Program-made: the position numbers and the translations under genes
From: Halalkalibacter hemicellulosilyticusJCM 9152
GTDB lineage: Bacteria > Bacillota > Bacilli > Bacillales > Bacillaceae_D
Direction: 5' to 3'
DNA length: 64,000 nucleotides
NCBI RefSeq assembly: GCF_000513115.1
Contig: NZ_BAUU01000010.1
Location: 62,001 to 126,000 of the forward strand
Shown: positions 37,560 through 46,222 of the stretch, piece by piece
Layout: each line of letters starts with the position of its first letter
Position numbering within the stretch: position 1 is the first letter of the stretch
The notes under the pieces: generated by a model
Told to the model about the DNA's origin: nothing
Database searches by the model: none
The model's input: only the letters and a program-made list of their open reading frames with translations

Positions 37560-38756
37560 TTGAAGAAGCCCAATATTGTCCTTTTAGGTGCCGGATATGG
37601 TGGTATGATAACGGCAGCTCGTTTATCAAAGAAGGTAGGTCATGATGCTAATATTACACTAGTTAATAAGCATGATTACCATTACCAAACGACATGGTTA
37701 CACGAACCAGCAGCAGGTACATTATCAGCTGATCGTACTCGTATGCCAATTGATAGCGTTCTTGATTTAAATAAGATTAACTTTGTAAAAGATGAAGTTG
37801 TAGAAATTAAACGGGAAGAGAAGAAAGTTGTTTTAAAGCAAGGTGAATTAGAATATGATTACCTTGTTGTTGGATTAGGTTCTGAAGCAGAGACATTTGG
37901 TGTTCCGGGTGTTCATGAGTATGCTTATTGCAAATGGACAGTAAACGGTGTTCGTGAAGTAAAGGAGCATATTGAATATCAATTTGCTAAGTATAACAAT
38001 TTATCTGAAAAGAAGGACGAGTTGTTAACATTTATCGTTGCAGGAGCTGGATTCACTGGTATTGAATTTATTGGTGAACTTTCTGAGCGCGTTCCAGAGC
38101 TTTGCAAAACATACGATATTCCACAAGAAAAAGTAAAAATGTATGTGATTGAGGCAGCGCCAACAGCACTTCCTGGTTTTGATCCAGAGCTTGTTGAATA
38201 TGCAATGAACTTACTGGAGAGCCGTGGAGTTGAATTCAAGATCAACTGCCCAATTAAGGAAGTGACAGAGGCTGGCGTCATTCTTGCAAGTGGTGATGAA
38301 ATTAAAGCCGAGACGGTCGTTTGGGCAACTGGAGTTCGAGGCAGCTCGATTATCGAAAAATCTGGCTTTGAAGCAATGCGTGGTCGTATAAAAGTCGAAC
38401 CAGATTTACGTGCACCAGGTCATGAAGATGTATTCGTCATTGGTGATTGTGCGCTAATTATTAATGAAGAAATTAATCGGCCGTATCCTCCAACTGCTCA
38501 AATTGCGATGCAAATGGCTGAAACCTGTGCAAGCAATATAAAAGCATTGATGGATGGAGGTTCATTACAATCATTTACTCCAGAGATTAAAGGGACTGTT
38601 GCTTCATTAGGTGGGAAAGAAGCAATTGGAGTCGTAGGATCGAAAAAGTTATTTGGATCAACTGCTAATTTCATGAAAAAGATGATTGATAATCGTTATT
38701 TATTTTTATTAGGTGGACCGGGACTTGTCCTAAAGCGCGGTAAGAATCCTATGTAA
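37560..38756 (+). CDS. ndh: Type II NADH dehydrogenase (YumB/Ndh)
   Basis: About 398 residues. FAD motif [18 protein letters not shown], quinone/active region [21 protein letters not shown] motif [17 protein letters not shown] and late FAD motif [13 protein letters not shown]. It passes electrons from NADH to menaquinone without pumping. The start is uncertain: GTG 37551 or TTG 37557/37560; the TTG at 37560 best fits the site gcggaagtga. Controlled by the Rex operator just upstream. Confidence 0.95.
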   Translation: MKKPNIVLLGAGYGGMITAARLSKKVGHDANITLVNKHDYHYQTTWLHEPAAGTLSADRTRMPIDSVLDLNKINFVKDEVVEIKREEKKVVLKQGELEYDYLVVGLGSEAETFGVPGVHEYAYCKWTVNGVREVKEHIEYQFAKYNNLSEKKDELLTFIVAGAGFTGIEFIGELSERVPELCKTYDIPQEKVKMYVIEAAPTALPGFDPELVEYAMNLLESRGVEFKINCPIKEVTEAGVILASGDEIKAETVVWATGVRGSSIIEKSGFEAMRGRIKVEPDLRAPGHEDVFVIGDCALIINEEINRPYPPTAQIAMQMAETCASNIKALMDGGSLQSFTPEIKGTVASLGGKEAIGVVGSKKLFGSTANFMKKMIDNRYLFLLGGPGLVLKRGKNPM

Positions 38757-38767
38757 TAAAATGTGAT

Positions 38768-38808
38768 AAAAATGGCGTAAGAGGTACTCCCTTTTACGCC
38801 ATTTTTTT
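38768..38808 (+). terminator. Rho-independent terminator of ndh
   Basis: AAAAATGGCGTAA pairs with TTACGCCATTTTTTT; loop gaggtactccctt. Confidence 0.92.
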
Positions 38809-38816
38809 AACACCAG

Positions 38817-38864
38817 TAGGGTGGCGTTGCTCGTTTCAAAAGCTTGTTAGGTAGTTTTTCTTAA
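38817..38864. repeat. Family A repeat, fragment A8
   Basis: gtggcgttgctcgttt and ttgttaggtagtttttcttaa match the two ends of family A with the centre deleted. It lies just upstream of the intact copy A2. Confidence 0.45.
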
Positions 38865-38904
38865 AAGCTAAGAATTTATAAAGTTCGAGGAAGGAAATGT
38901 GAGA

Positions 38905-39060
38905 AGAATCGAAGAAGCTAGTGGGACCATTCAAAGAAGAGCGTTAGCTTCGCGCGTTACACGTTATTCTGAAAGAACCCCACTTTCAGAATAACTAAAA
39001 ACCGTTGTAACGGCTCCGCGCAACGCAATTAAGAAAAGACTGCTGCGCAGTTTTTCTTAA
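38905..39060. repeat. Family A repeat, full copy A2
   Basis: The best-preserved copy: gaatcgaagaagctagtggg head, gcgttagcttcgcgcgttac, inner hairpin TTATTCTGAAAG / CTTTCAGAATAA, ccgttgtaacggctccgcgc, caacgc, and 3' hairpin aagaaaagactgctgcgcag then tttttcttaa. The outer parts gcgtt...cgttac and gtaacg...caacgc pair, making the whole element an extended cruciform. Confidence 0.85.
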
Positions 39061-39146
39061 TGTAACAATTTGTTCATAACGTATGTTATTGACTGTCATT
39101 TTAAATGTTGATTAAATTATAACAGGTACTATTGGGGGTGCAATGG

Positions 39147-39464
39147 GTGAGTATACCACAATTAATTATTTCAATTGTGCTATTCCTAGTTCTCTTTTTT
39201 GGGATAGGTTTTTTGTTAAATATGATTTTACGCTCAACATGGATCATGGCATTTATTTATCCTCTTGTGATTATATGGATTGTAAATGATGCTCGTTTAG
39301 TTGAGTATGTTACACAGCCTGCGGTGGCGTTTTCGTCTATTGGGGAAAGCGTGTTTTCTTTGCAGCCTGTCGATTTGATTATTTTGTTAAGTGGTTTTGC
39401 TGGAGCGATTATTTCAGGTGTAGTGATTAAAATGCTTCGTGTTCGTGGCTATCAGATGTTTTAG
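39147..39464 (+). CDS. yuiB: Membrane protein YuiB
   Basis: A 105-residue protein with three hydrophobic segments (about 5-28, 32-48, 73-93) and the conserved text GIGFLLNMILRSTWIMAFIY and LLSGFAGAIISGVVIKMLR. The GTG at 39147 follows tgggggtg; the in-frame TTG at 39132 is too far up. Function unknown. Followed by yuiC, as in B. subtilis. Confidence 0.82.
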   Translation: MSIPQLIISIVLFLVLFFGIGFLLNMILRSTWIMAFIYPLVIIWIVNDARLVEYVTQPAVAFSSIGESVFSLQPVDLIILLSGFAGAIISGVVIKMLRVRGYQMF

Positions 39465-39467
39465 CAG

Positions 39468-39506
39468 AAAGGGTATGGTAAAGGAAACTTTGCTGTACTC
39501 TTTTTT
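39468..39506 (+). terminator. Rho-independent terminator after yuiB
   Basis: AAAGGGTATGGTAAAG pairs with CTTTGCTGTACTCTTT using several G-U pairs, then TTTT. Confidence 0.65.
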
Positions 39507-39520
39507 GTGCTGAAGATCCG

Positions 39521-39596
39521 TCTGAAATCCAAAGCGAAAACGACAACTCCTGAGATGAGGGCACTGAACTAACTGGCTACGCCTGTGGATTTCAGC
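39521..39596. repeat. Inverted repeat (single copy) between yuiB and yuiC
   Basis: TCTGAAATCCAAAGCG near 39521 and CGCCTGTGGATTTCAG at 39580-39595 form a long imperfect stem. Its layout recalls family A/B elements but the sequence differs. Role unknown. Confidence 0.4.
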
Positions 39597-39702
39597 ATAC
39601 CCTAAGAGCACTTATATGGAAAAGCGCATGTCAAATTTCGATTTTTACGTATAAATCATTTTACTTCTGGGGATGATGATTTCATGAGAGGAGTGAAATC
39701 GA

Positions 39703-40404
39703 TTGGTGCTTATCAAAACGTTAAGTCGAAATTTAGTTGTGTTTGTGCTATTTATGACAGCATTATTGACGACGTTTGAAACCTTCTCCAATGTGAGTGC
39801 GGCTGAGCTGCAACGATGGATTTACGAACAAGTGAAAAATTCTCAAGATGAAGAATTACATACAGCAAGAGACAGTGGTGAAAAACGGTCGTCCTTATCA
39901 TTAAGATCTTTACCTTTTTTGTCAACGAGCGAGAAGGCAATGTCTCAAGAGGTTGTGGAGTCAGATCCTGTTTCTTTGGAAGACGCGATAGACTGGTCAC
40001 AATATCCTTCAAATCGTGTTGTAGCAACTGGATATACAGCAGGGTATGAATCGACAGGGAAAAACCCTGATCATCCGAGCTATGGCATTACGTATTCTGG
40101 TGTACGAGTGAAGAGAGACCTTTATTCAACGATTGCAGCAGATACAAGTATTTATCCGATTGGAACCATTTTGTTCATCCCAGGTTATGGGTATGGAGTT
40201 GTAGCAGATACTGGCTCTGCTATTAGAGGGAATAAAATTGATCTTTACTATGAGACTGTTAGCGATGTGTATGATCAATGGGGGAAGAAGGAAGTGGACG
40301 TCTATTTAGTAAAGAAAGGCGAAGGACAGCTATCAGAAGAAGAATTAATTGATATGAATGAAGAGGAAACGGTTCAAGTATTTCGTAACCAAATGGAATT
40401 TTAA
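39703..40404 (+). CDS. yuiC: 3D-domain cell-wall hydrolase YuiC
   Basis: A 233-residue exported protein: signal-like helix at about residues 10-32 ([24 protein letters not shown]), a linker, and a C-terminal 3D domain with [23 protein letters not shown]-like [15 protein letters not shown] and the three-aspartate signature [18 protein letters not shown]. YuiC-type domains are lytic transglycosylase-like stationary-phase survival proteins acting on peptidoglycan. Start TTG 39703 or GTG 39706, both after agaggagtg. Confidence 0.88.
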   Translation: MVLIKTLSRNLVVFVLFMTALLTTFETFSNVSAAELQRWIYEQVKNSQDEELHTARDSGEKRSSLSLRSLPFLSTSEKAMSQEVVESDPVSLEDAIDWSQYPSNRVVATGYTAGYESTGKNPDHPSYGITYSGVRVKRDLYSTIAADTSIYPIGTILFIPGYGYGVVADTGSAIRGNKIDLYYETVSDVYDQWGKKEVDVYLVKKGEGQLSEEELIDMNEEETVQVFRNQMEF

Positions 40405-40407
40405 ATG

Positions 40408-40454
40408 AAAAAGAGTGAGATACGACTATAATATACCGTACCTCACTCTTTTTT
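40408..40454. terminator. Bidirectional terminator between yuiC and yuiD
   Basis: AAAAAGAGTGAGGTACG-type stem: AAAAAGAGTGAGATACG pairs with CGTACCTCACTCTTTTTTT. Confidence 0.88.
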
Positions 40455-40477
40455 TGATAAAAAAGTCAGTGCGTTTT

Positions 40478-40954
40478 TTAATGTACGATCGCGTGTAAGG
40501 CGAGTGTGAGAATAATACCAAGTAATGCTCCGAAAAAAACCTCAATTGGCTGATGTCCTAATAGTTCCTTAAGCTCTTTTCTTTTTTCATTCTCTTCCTT
40601 TTTCGGCCACGTTTTTACTTCAGACAATAGTTTATTAAAATCAGTTACGAGCTGATTAATGACAGTGGCGTGGTAGCCTGCGTGTCGTCTAACTCCCGTT
40701 GCATCAAACATGACAATAATTCCAAAAACAGCAGCGATCGCAAAGACCGATGAATCAAGTCCGAACTCGAGCGCAATCGCTGTTGATAACGATGTAACAG
40801 CTGCAGAATGCGAACTTGGCATACCACCAGTGCTCGTTAATAATGACCATTCGATTTTTCGTGTTGCAATGAAATTTAATGGAACTTTCACAAATTGGGC
40901 AAACCCAATCGCAAACAGTGAAGCCCACAAAGGGAAGTTTTGGAATATTTCCAT
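40478..40954 (-). CDS. yuiD: Membrane protein YuiD (DUF212, divergent PAP2)
   Basis: A 158-residue membrane protein starting MEIFQNFPLWASLFAIGFAQ. It contains the acid phosphatase-like motif TSTGGMPSSHSAAVTSLSTA and MFDATGVRRHAGYHATVINQ, and ends with LGHQPIEVFFGALLGI. The start at 40954 matches homologues; a longer frame to 40978 has no better ribosome site. Probable phosphatase-like membrane enzyme of unknown substrate. Confidence 0.86.
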   Translation of the reverse strand: MEIFQNFPLWASLFAIGFAQFVKVPLNFIATRKIEWSLLTSTGGMPSSHSAAVTSLSTAIALEFGLDSSVFAIAAVFGIIVMFDATGVRRHAGYHATVINQLVTDFNKLLSEVKTWPKKEENEKRKELKELLGHQPIEVFFGALLGIILTLALHAIVH

Positions 40955-41399
40955 AAGTGCATATACGTCCTTTCGCATCTATCTGATAAAGTCGGTTCTT
41001 ATTATTAATATGTGGATATTTCTATTGTTTTACTATAGAAAAAGATAATAGAAGCATCAAGATTTCATTAAGTTTTTATTATAGCACAGTCTTATTTGCC
41101 TGTCTTTTTTTGAAGGAAGTCGCATACATAGAATAAAGGCGTGTATTTGTATGTTGACTCCAGATAGAAGGAAGGAGGGATTCAAAGTAAAGTATAAATT
41201 AGTGGTTTTAATGTTATATCCAAATATTTCAATATTGATATGGAGTATTTGGGATTATTTAGATGCTGAGAAGAGTATCTTTTTAGCTCAGTTGTATGAC
41301 TTTGTCTCACACAGCAATATGCAATCTTATCCGATGTTAAGCCAATATTTCGCATTTGAGCGCAGTTTGTGAATTCTGTATCATAATATATATCGTTGC
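40955..41399. other. Intergenic region with no supported gene
   Basis: AT-rich sequence between divergent yuiD and dctQ. An open frame at 41151-41372 lacks a placed ribosome site and shows no family features. A possible promoter for the TRAP operon is TTGTGA at 41367-41372 with TATATC 16 bases later. Confidence 0.4.
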
Positions 41400-41413
41400 T
41401 TTAAACGTTTACA
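41400..41413 (+). promoter_or_regulatory. cre site (CcpA operator) upstream of TRAP genes
   Basis: TTTAAACGTTTACA differs by one base from the optimal cre TGTAAACGTTTACA. It lies about 40 bases before dctQ and close to the expected transcription start, which suits repression by CcpA in the presence of preferred sugars. Confidence 0.7.
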
Positions 41414-41452
41414 TTATGTTGGTGACGTTTGAAGAGAGGAGGAGAAAGGCTC

Positions 41453-41968
41453 TTGGGAGTTCTGAAGAAGCTTGATCAATGGGTGATTAAGATAGAAGAA
41501 TGGATTCTTAGCTATGCCATTATAACCATTGCCGTTATGGTTATTGGAAATATGTTAAGTCGAACGATAACAGGATCAAGCTGGGCTTTTTCAATGGAAG
41601 TGAGTAATTTTGCCGTTATTATTGCTACTTTTTTAGGGATTAGCTATGCAGCTAGGAAAGGAAGGCACATTAGTATGTCTGCTTTCTATGATTTAGCTCC
41701 TTTCCCTATTAGAAAGGCATTAGCCATTTTTATACCAGCTGTAACAGCATTGACGTTATTGGTCTTAGCATGGTTTAGCTTTAGCTACTTTCAGGCGTTG
41801 TATGAGTCTGGTCGAGTAACTACAGCCATGCAATTACCTGCTTATATTTTTGCGTTTTTTGTACCGATAGGCTTCGTTTTTGGCAGCATTCAATTTATGC
41901 GTAATATGTGGATTAATATTAAAGAAAAAGATGTATATTTAGCACAGGAACGGAAAGATTATTCTTAA
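41453..41968 (+). CDS. dctQ: TRAP transporter small permease subunit (DctQ type)
   Basis: A 171-residue membrane protein with four transmembrane segments and the DctQ features FSMEVSNFAVIIATFLGISY and ARKGRHISMSAFYD. TTG at 41453 is chosen because it follows the ribosome site gaggaggagaaagg. With DctM and DctP it forms a sodium-driven importer of organic acids or related solutes. Confidence 0.9.
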   Translation: MGVLKKLDQWVIKIEEWILSYAIITIAVMVIGNMLSRTITGSSWAFSMEVSNFAVIIATFLGISYAARKGRHISMSAFYDLAPFPIRKALAIFIPAVTALTLLVLAWFSFSYFQALYESGRVTTAMQLPAYIFAFFVPIGFVFGSIQFMRNMWINIKEKDVYLAQERKDYS

Positions 41969-42003
41969 TATTCTGAATCTATAAAGACTGTGAGGAACAA
42001 TGT

Positions 42004-43269
42004 ATGCTAGCGACTATGCTAATCGTAATGATCATATTGCTTTTTTTGGGGTTTCCAATGATGATTCCTATATTTGTCGCGTCGATCATTGCTGTGTTAT
42101 TTTTCTTACCTGTAGATCCTTCCTTTTTAGCGCAACAAATGATAAATGGTATTTCTTCTTTTGAGTTACTAGCCGTTCCGTTGTTTATTTTTGCTGCGGA
42201 TATTATGTCTTCCGGAAAGACATCTAAAAGGTTGCTAGACTTTGTTGGAGCATTTGTTGGGCATATTCGTGGTGGCTATGCGATTACGACAGCGGCTACA
42301 TGTACGTTATTTGGATCTATCTCAGGTTCTACCCAAGCTACCGTAGTGGCAATCGGTAGACCTATGAGAGAACGGTTGTTGAAGGTTGGTTACAAGGATT
42401 CAAGTGCGATTGCTTTAATTATCAATGCTAGTGATGTTGCACTTTTAATACCACCAAGTATTGGTATGATCATCTATGCTTTATCTGCCCCACGTGTATC
42501 TTTAGGTGATCTATTTATCGCTGGGATTGGTCCAGGAATTTTAGTATTATCTTTGTTTGTGATTTACAGTTATATTCACGCAAGAATATTTAATATCCCA
42601 TTGGGAGAAAAGCTACCTTGGCGAATGAGAGGTAAATTTACGGTTAAAGCTCTCCTGCCACTTGGTTTCCCCGTTATTATTATTGGTGGTATTTATTTAG
42701 GCTACTTCAGTCCGACAGAAGCAGCTGGGGTTTCGGTTTTATATGCACTTATTCTAGAAGTACTTATTTTTAAAACGATAAAAATACGTGATATCTCAAA
42801 GATTGCACTATCTACTGGATTAGTAACAGCTGCGGTATTTATATTAGTAGCAGCAGGGCAAGCTTTCGCTTATGTCATCGCGAGAGCACGTATACCGCAA
42901 ATGTTGTCAGAAACGGTTCTCGGTAATGATCCGTCGGCCTTATATGTGCTATTAATTGTCGCAATATTCTTCTTTGTTGGGTGTATGTTCGTCGATCCGA
43001 TTGTCGTTATTTTAATTTTGACGCCGATCTTTTATCCAGCAGCCATTGCGGCTGGTGTCGACCCTATTCATTTAGGAATTGTCATTGTATTCCAGGCGGC
43101 ATTAGGTTCTGCGACTCCTCCATTTGGAGTCGATATATTTACAGCGAGTGCTGTATTTAACAAATCATACTTAGATGTTATTAAAGGAACACCACCGTAT
43201 ATTATTATGTTGTTAATAGCAGCGGTGTTGATTATATTATTTGAAGAAATATCTCTATTTTTGCTATAG
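42004..43269 (+). CDS. dctM: TRAP transporter large permease subunit (DctM type)
   Basis: A 421-residue protein with about 12 hydrophobic segments. Family text: ISSFELLAVPLFIFAADIMS, TTAATCTLFGSISGSTQATV, INASDVALLIPPSIGMIIYA and the C-terminal ATPPFGVDIFTASAVFN. It is the ion-coupled channel subunit. The GG-rich family motifs are intact. Ribosome site tgaggaac is modest. Confidence 0.95.
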   Translation: MLATMLIVMIILLFLGFPMMIPIFVASIIAVLFFLPVDPSFLAQQMINGISSFELLAVPLFIFAADIMSSGKTSKRLLDFVGAFVGHIRGGYAITTAATCTLFGSISGSTQATVVAIGRPMRERLLKVGYKDSSAIALIINASDVALLIPPSIGMIIYALSAPRVSLGDLFIAGIGPGILVLSLFVIYSYIHARIFNIPLGEKLPWRMRGKFTVKALLPLGFPVIIIGGIYLGYFSPTEAAGVSVLYALILEVLIFKTIKIRDISKIALSTGLVTAAVFILVAAGQAFAYVIARARIPQMLSETVLGNDPSALYVLLIVAIFFFVGCMFVDPIVVILILTPIFYPAAIAAGVDPIHLGIVIVFQAALGSATPPFGVDIFTASAVFNKSYLDVIKGTPPYIIMLLIAAVLIILFEEISLFLL

Positions 43270-43316
43270 GAGATCATTTCTTTTAAATAAAACTATATTT
43301 TTATAGGGGGAATTAG

Positions 43317-44450
43317 ATGTTTTTTAAGAAAAAAGGTTGGAAAGCTTTTGCAGTAGCAGGTGCTCTTTCAGTTGCATTAGCAGCGTGTGGAGGAGAAGAT
43401 ACGGATGGCGATTTAGGAGAAGATCCAGTAGATCCTGATACGAATGGCGATGAAGCTCCTGCGGATGAAGGTTCTGATGGTGCAGCTATTGAAGAATCGT
43501 ACCACTGGGATTTCGTAACTGAAGAAGTTGATGGTCAAGTTCAATATGAATATGCGCAGCAATTTGCTGATCTCTTAGAAGAAAAATCAGATGGAAAAAT
43601 TACAATGGATGTTTGGGAATATGGTGCATTTGGAGGAGCTACAGAGGTTGACCAAGTGGAGTCACTTCAAATGGGCGATGTAGAGTTTGCGATTGTTTCA
43701 CCTGGTTTTACCGGTGGAATGGTTCCTGAGGGCCAAGTGTTCGCTCTTCATTTCCTTTTCCCAGATGACTTAGAGGTAACACAAGAAATTTTGAATACGA
43801 GTGAAGCATTAAATGTTCACTTAGCAGAAATGTATGAAGCACAAGGCATTAAGCCACTGGCATTCTTCACTGAAGGTGCGATGCAATGGACCGGTAACCG
43901 TGAGTTACGTACACCAGACGACTTTAATGGTTTCCAAATGCGTACACAAGAGTCTCCATTAATTATGAGTTCCTATGAAGCGTATGGTGCTGATCCAGCT
44001 CCGTTAAGCTGGGGTGAGTTATACTTAGCTCTTGATCGTGGAAATCGTGATGGACAAGAAAACCCTATCTTCTTTATTGAAGATGCTTCATTCCATGAGG
44101 TTCAAGATCATATGACGATTTCTAACCACAATAACTATGTGGCGATGACAACAGTGAACCCTGATTTTTACAATGAATTACCTGATAACGTTCGTGCGTT
44201 AATTGATGAGACGGTTGAAGAGATGCAACCAATTGTATTTGACATGCAAGCTGGAATGAATGAAAGCTATTTAGACTCAATTATTGATGATACAGAAACA
44301 CCAACAGAGGTTATTACATTAACGGAAGAAGAGCGTGAAGCTTTCCGTGAATTAGCACTGCCAATTCGTGATGAATTCCGTGACAGTGTTGGTGAAGATG
44401 GTGCAGCGATGTTAGACTTACTAGAAGAGGAAATTGCGGCATTCGAATAA
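43317..44450 (+). CDS. dctP: TRAP transporter substrate-binding lipoprotein (DctP type)
   Basis: A 377-residue lipoprotein. Signal MFFKKKGWKAFAVAGALSVA with lipobox LAAC (Cys24). Residues 25-60 are a very acidic linker (Asp, Glu, Gly, Pro). The binding domain has the DctP signature ELRTPDDFNGFQMRTQESPL with the substrate-binding arginine, and AYGADPAPLSWGELYLALDR. Lipoprotein anchoring is usual for Gram-positive TRAP systems. The substrate cannot be read from sequence; the cre site suggests a carbon source. Confidence 0.94.
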   Translation: MFFKKKGWKAFAVAGALSVALAACGGEDTDGDLGEDPVDPDTNGDEAPADEGSDGAAIEESYHWDFVTEEVDGQVQYEYAQQFADLLEEKSDGKITMDVWEYGAFGGATEVDQVESLQMGDVEFAIVSPGFTGGMVPEGQVFALHFLFPDDLEVTQEILNTSEALNVHLAEMYEAQGIKPLAFFTEGAMQWTGNRELRTPDDFNGFQMRTQESPLIMSSYEAYGADPAPLSWGELYLALDRGNRDGQENPIFFIEDASFHEVQDHMTISNHNNYVAMTTVNPDFYNELPDNVRALIDETVEEMQPIVFDMQAGMNESYLDSIIDDTETPTEVITLTEEEREAFRELALPIRDEFRDSVGEDGAAMLDLLEEEIAAFE

Positions 44451-44493
44451 TTCATGCTTAGAATGAAGAGCGCTTCTTTAAAAGGGGCGTTCC

Positions 44494-44541
44494 AGCCTGT
44501 CGGCAAGTCTCGCAAAAGCGAGATAGTCGACAGGCTTTTTT
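44494..44541 (+). terminator. Rho-independent terminator of the TRAP operon
   Basis: AGCCTGTCG pairs with CGACAGGCT and an inner stem TCTCGC / GCGAGA stacks inside it; six T residues follow. Confidence 0.88.
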
Positions 44542-44704
44542 GTGATTAGAGAGTAAAGTCCCTTCTGGGAGGCACGCACTATCCGGAGAACATGAGAGCT
44601 AGTGGTAACTTTAAAAGGCTGTTGCTCAATATTCTTAATAAATATGAAACTAAATGATGCTTTCATTCGTTTATATAAAGAGAGACATTAAAGGAATGAA
44701 GGAA

Positions 44705-45313
44705 ATGGAAAAAGGAAGAATATGTTTATGGTTGTTGGTCGGTTTTTTATTATGTGGGTGTCAAACAAACTCCATGCAGGAAGAGGTTATCATAAAACAA
44801 TTTGATCAATTCTTTGAGCAAATTCGAGTTCTCTTTGGTCACCATATTAAGGAAGATGGCGTGTTTTTTAATGAGCATTATCATACAGAAAACGATATAA
44901 ATGAGAAGCTGGCTCCATTAATGACTGACGAAGGAATGGATCAGCTGTTAGATGAATTATATGAATTTAAAACTGGAAAATACGTGTACAATGGTAAGCT
45001 CCAAGAATATTTACATGAGAGAAGTCAAGCTGACTATTACCCGACTTTGCGAAGCACTGTATTTAATCCTGGGATTCGAATGATTCTCGAGGAGGATTTG
45101 AACATTTCAATAGAAGGAAACAAAGCAAAAGTGATAGCAGAGAATGCACCTGTCCTATATTATGATGAAAATAGTCCATACGGGCAGCACCATTTTGGCA
45201 TGTTAGGCTACCCTGCGATAGATTACTTAACGGTTCATGTTGATATGGAACGTGAAGGGGAGGAATTTTTCATTTCATCCTTTTCAATTGAAGCAAGTTC
45301 ATCATTGAATTAG
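44705..45313 (+). CDS. Lipoprotein of unknown function
   Basis: A 202-residue protein with signal MEKGRICLWLLVGFLLCGC and acylated Cys19. The body is hydrophilic and acidic: KQFDQFFEQIRVLFGHHIKE, YHTENDINEKLAPLMTDEGM, YYPTLRSTVFNPGIRMILEE, and HHFGMLGYPAIDYLTVHVDM. No known domain is recognised. The ATG at 44705 is nine bases from aaagga; earlier in-frame ATGs are not. Shares no obvious operon partner. Confidence 0.7.
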   Translation: MEKGRICLWLLVGFLLCGCQTNSMQEEVIIKQFDQFFEQIRVLFGHHIKEDGVFFNEHYHTENDINEKLAPLMTDEGMDQLLDELYEFKTGKYVYNGKLQEYLHERSQADYYPTLRSTVFNPGIRMILEEDLNISIEGNKAKVIAENAPVLYYDENSPYGQHHFGMLGYPAIDYLTVHVDMEREGEEFFISSFSIEASSSLN

Positions 45314-45380
45314 GGGATAACTGAAATCGATAATAAATTCCGATTAGAATATGAAAGAAGTGTAAGCGGACTGAATTAGT

Positions 45381-45424
45381 AAAGGCTTGGATGATGAGAG
45401 AACTCTCTTCATCCAAGCTTTTAT
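45381..45424. terminator. Bidirectional terminator between lipoprotein gene and bioY
   Basis: AAAGGCTTGGATGATGAGAG pairs with CTCTCTTCATCCAAGCTTTT (one bulge). Confidence 0.8.
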
Positions 45425-45470
45425 GCTTATGTAACGCCTTTTTCGTTGTCATGTTACGAATCCTGGGGCT

Positions 45471-46061
45471 TTAAGCAGCTTTTGATCGACTTGTTGGATT
45501 TGATAATTGCACCATATGATAGACTCGTTTCGCTAGTATAGCTGCAAAGCAAGTAAAGATAAAATCTTTTACAAATGGGGCTGCCATCCAAGCCCAAACG
45601 GTTCCATAGCTGACCGCTTCTCCGTCTGCTAGCAAATTTAGATTCACGTACATGTAATTTGTTCCGAGTAAATAATTGATTAATAGACCAACAAAGCACG
45701 CGATGAAAAAGGTCGAAATATTCTTCTCTTTGCTCTTCTCAATGATCCATCCAGCTACAAACGCTAAAATAATAAATGATAGCAAAAAACCAAAGGTTGG
45801 ACTGACAAAGGTAGAAAATCCGCCTCTAAATTGTGCAAACACAGGAAAACCAACTAACCCTACGACAATGTAAACAATCATAGAAATAGATCCTAGTCGT
45901 TTTCCTAGTAATGCTCCTGCCAACATTGCAAAAAACGGTTGCAAAGTAATAGGTACAGAACCTATTACGAGAAACGATGTGACATTTGCACCAATGGTCA
46001 TTAATGCGGCGAATAAAGCTACGTATACAATTTGTCTTGTTTGAAATGTCTGTTTGATCAT
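45471..46061 (-). CDS. bioY: Biotin ECF transporter S component BioY
   Basis: A 196-residue protein with six membrane helices. BioY features: FLVIGSVPITLQPFFAMLAG, VGFPVFAQFRGGFSTFVSPT and LGTNYMYVNLNL. It binds biotin and works with the shared ECF energy module encoded elsewhere. The ATG at 46061 follows aaggaggtga; the in-frame GTG at 46067 lies inside this site. Corresponds to B. subtilis YuiG. A BirA operator overlaps its promoter. Confidence 0.94.
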   Translation of the reverse strand: MIKQTFQTRQIVYVALFAALMTIGANVTSFLVIGSVPITLQPFFAMLAGALLGKRLGSISMIVYIVVGLVGFPVFAQFRGGFSTFVSPTFGFLLSFIILAFVAGWIIEKSKEKNISTFFIACFVGLLINYLLGTNYMYVNLNLLADGEAVSYGTVWAWMAAPFVKDFIFTCFAAILAKRVYHMVQLSNPTSRSKAA

Positions 46062-46089
46062 AATCACCTCCTTGTAAGTGCTCTATAGT

Positions 46090-46118
46090 AGAATAAAATG
46101 GAAAGGATTAATTGTCAA
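46090..46118 (-). promoter_or_regulatory. Sigma-A promoter of bioY
   Basis: On the minus strand TTGACA (46113-46118) and TATTCT (46090-46095) are 17 bases apart. The -35 box lies inside the BirA operator. Confidence 0.75.
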
Positions 46119-46142
46119 CCTAATTTAATTTTATGTTGACAA
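46112..46142. promoter_or_regulatory. BirA operator controlling bioY
   Basis: TTGTCAAC and GTTGACAA form a perfect inverted repeat with a 15-base spacer, the form known for BirA (biotin repressor) sites of Firmicutes. Biotinyl-AMP-loaded BirA would cover the bioY -35 box. Confidence 0.82.
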
Positions 46143-46160
46143 TTAATTTTGCAAAAATGG

Positions 46161-46189
46161 TGGCATTCAATTCCATTAATTTGTATAAT
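46161..46189 (+). promoter_or_regulatory. Possible promoter of the RDD gene
   Basis: A perfect TATAAT at 46184-46189 with a weak TGGCAT 17 bases upstream; the gene starts 33 bases later. Confidence 0.4.
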
Positions 46190-46222
46190 AAGAACAGTTT
46201 GATAATATAGGAGGTTTATAGA

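Noticed and set aside
41151-41372. A 73-codon frame upstream of the TRAP genes
   Set aside because: No ribosome site before the ATG; an internal aaggagg is not followed by a start codon at proper distance; no family features.
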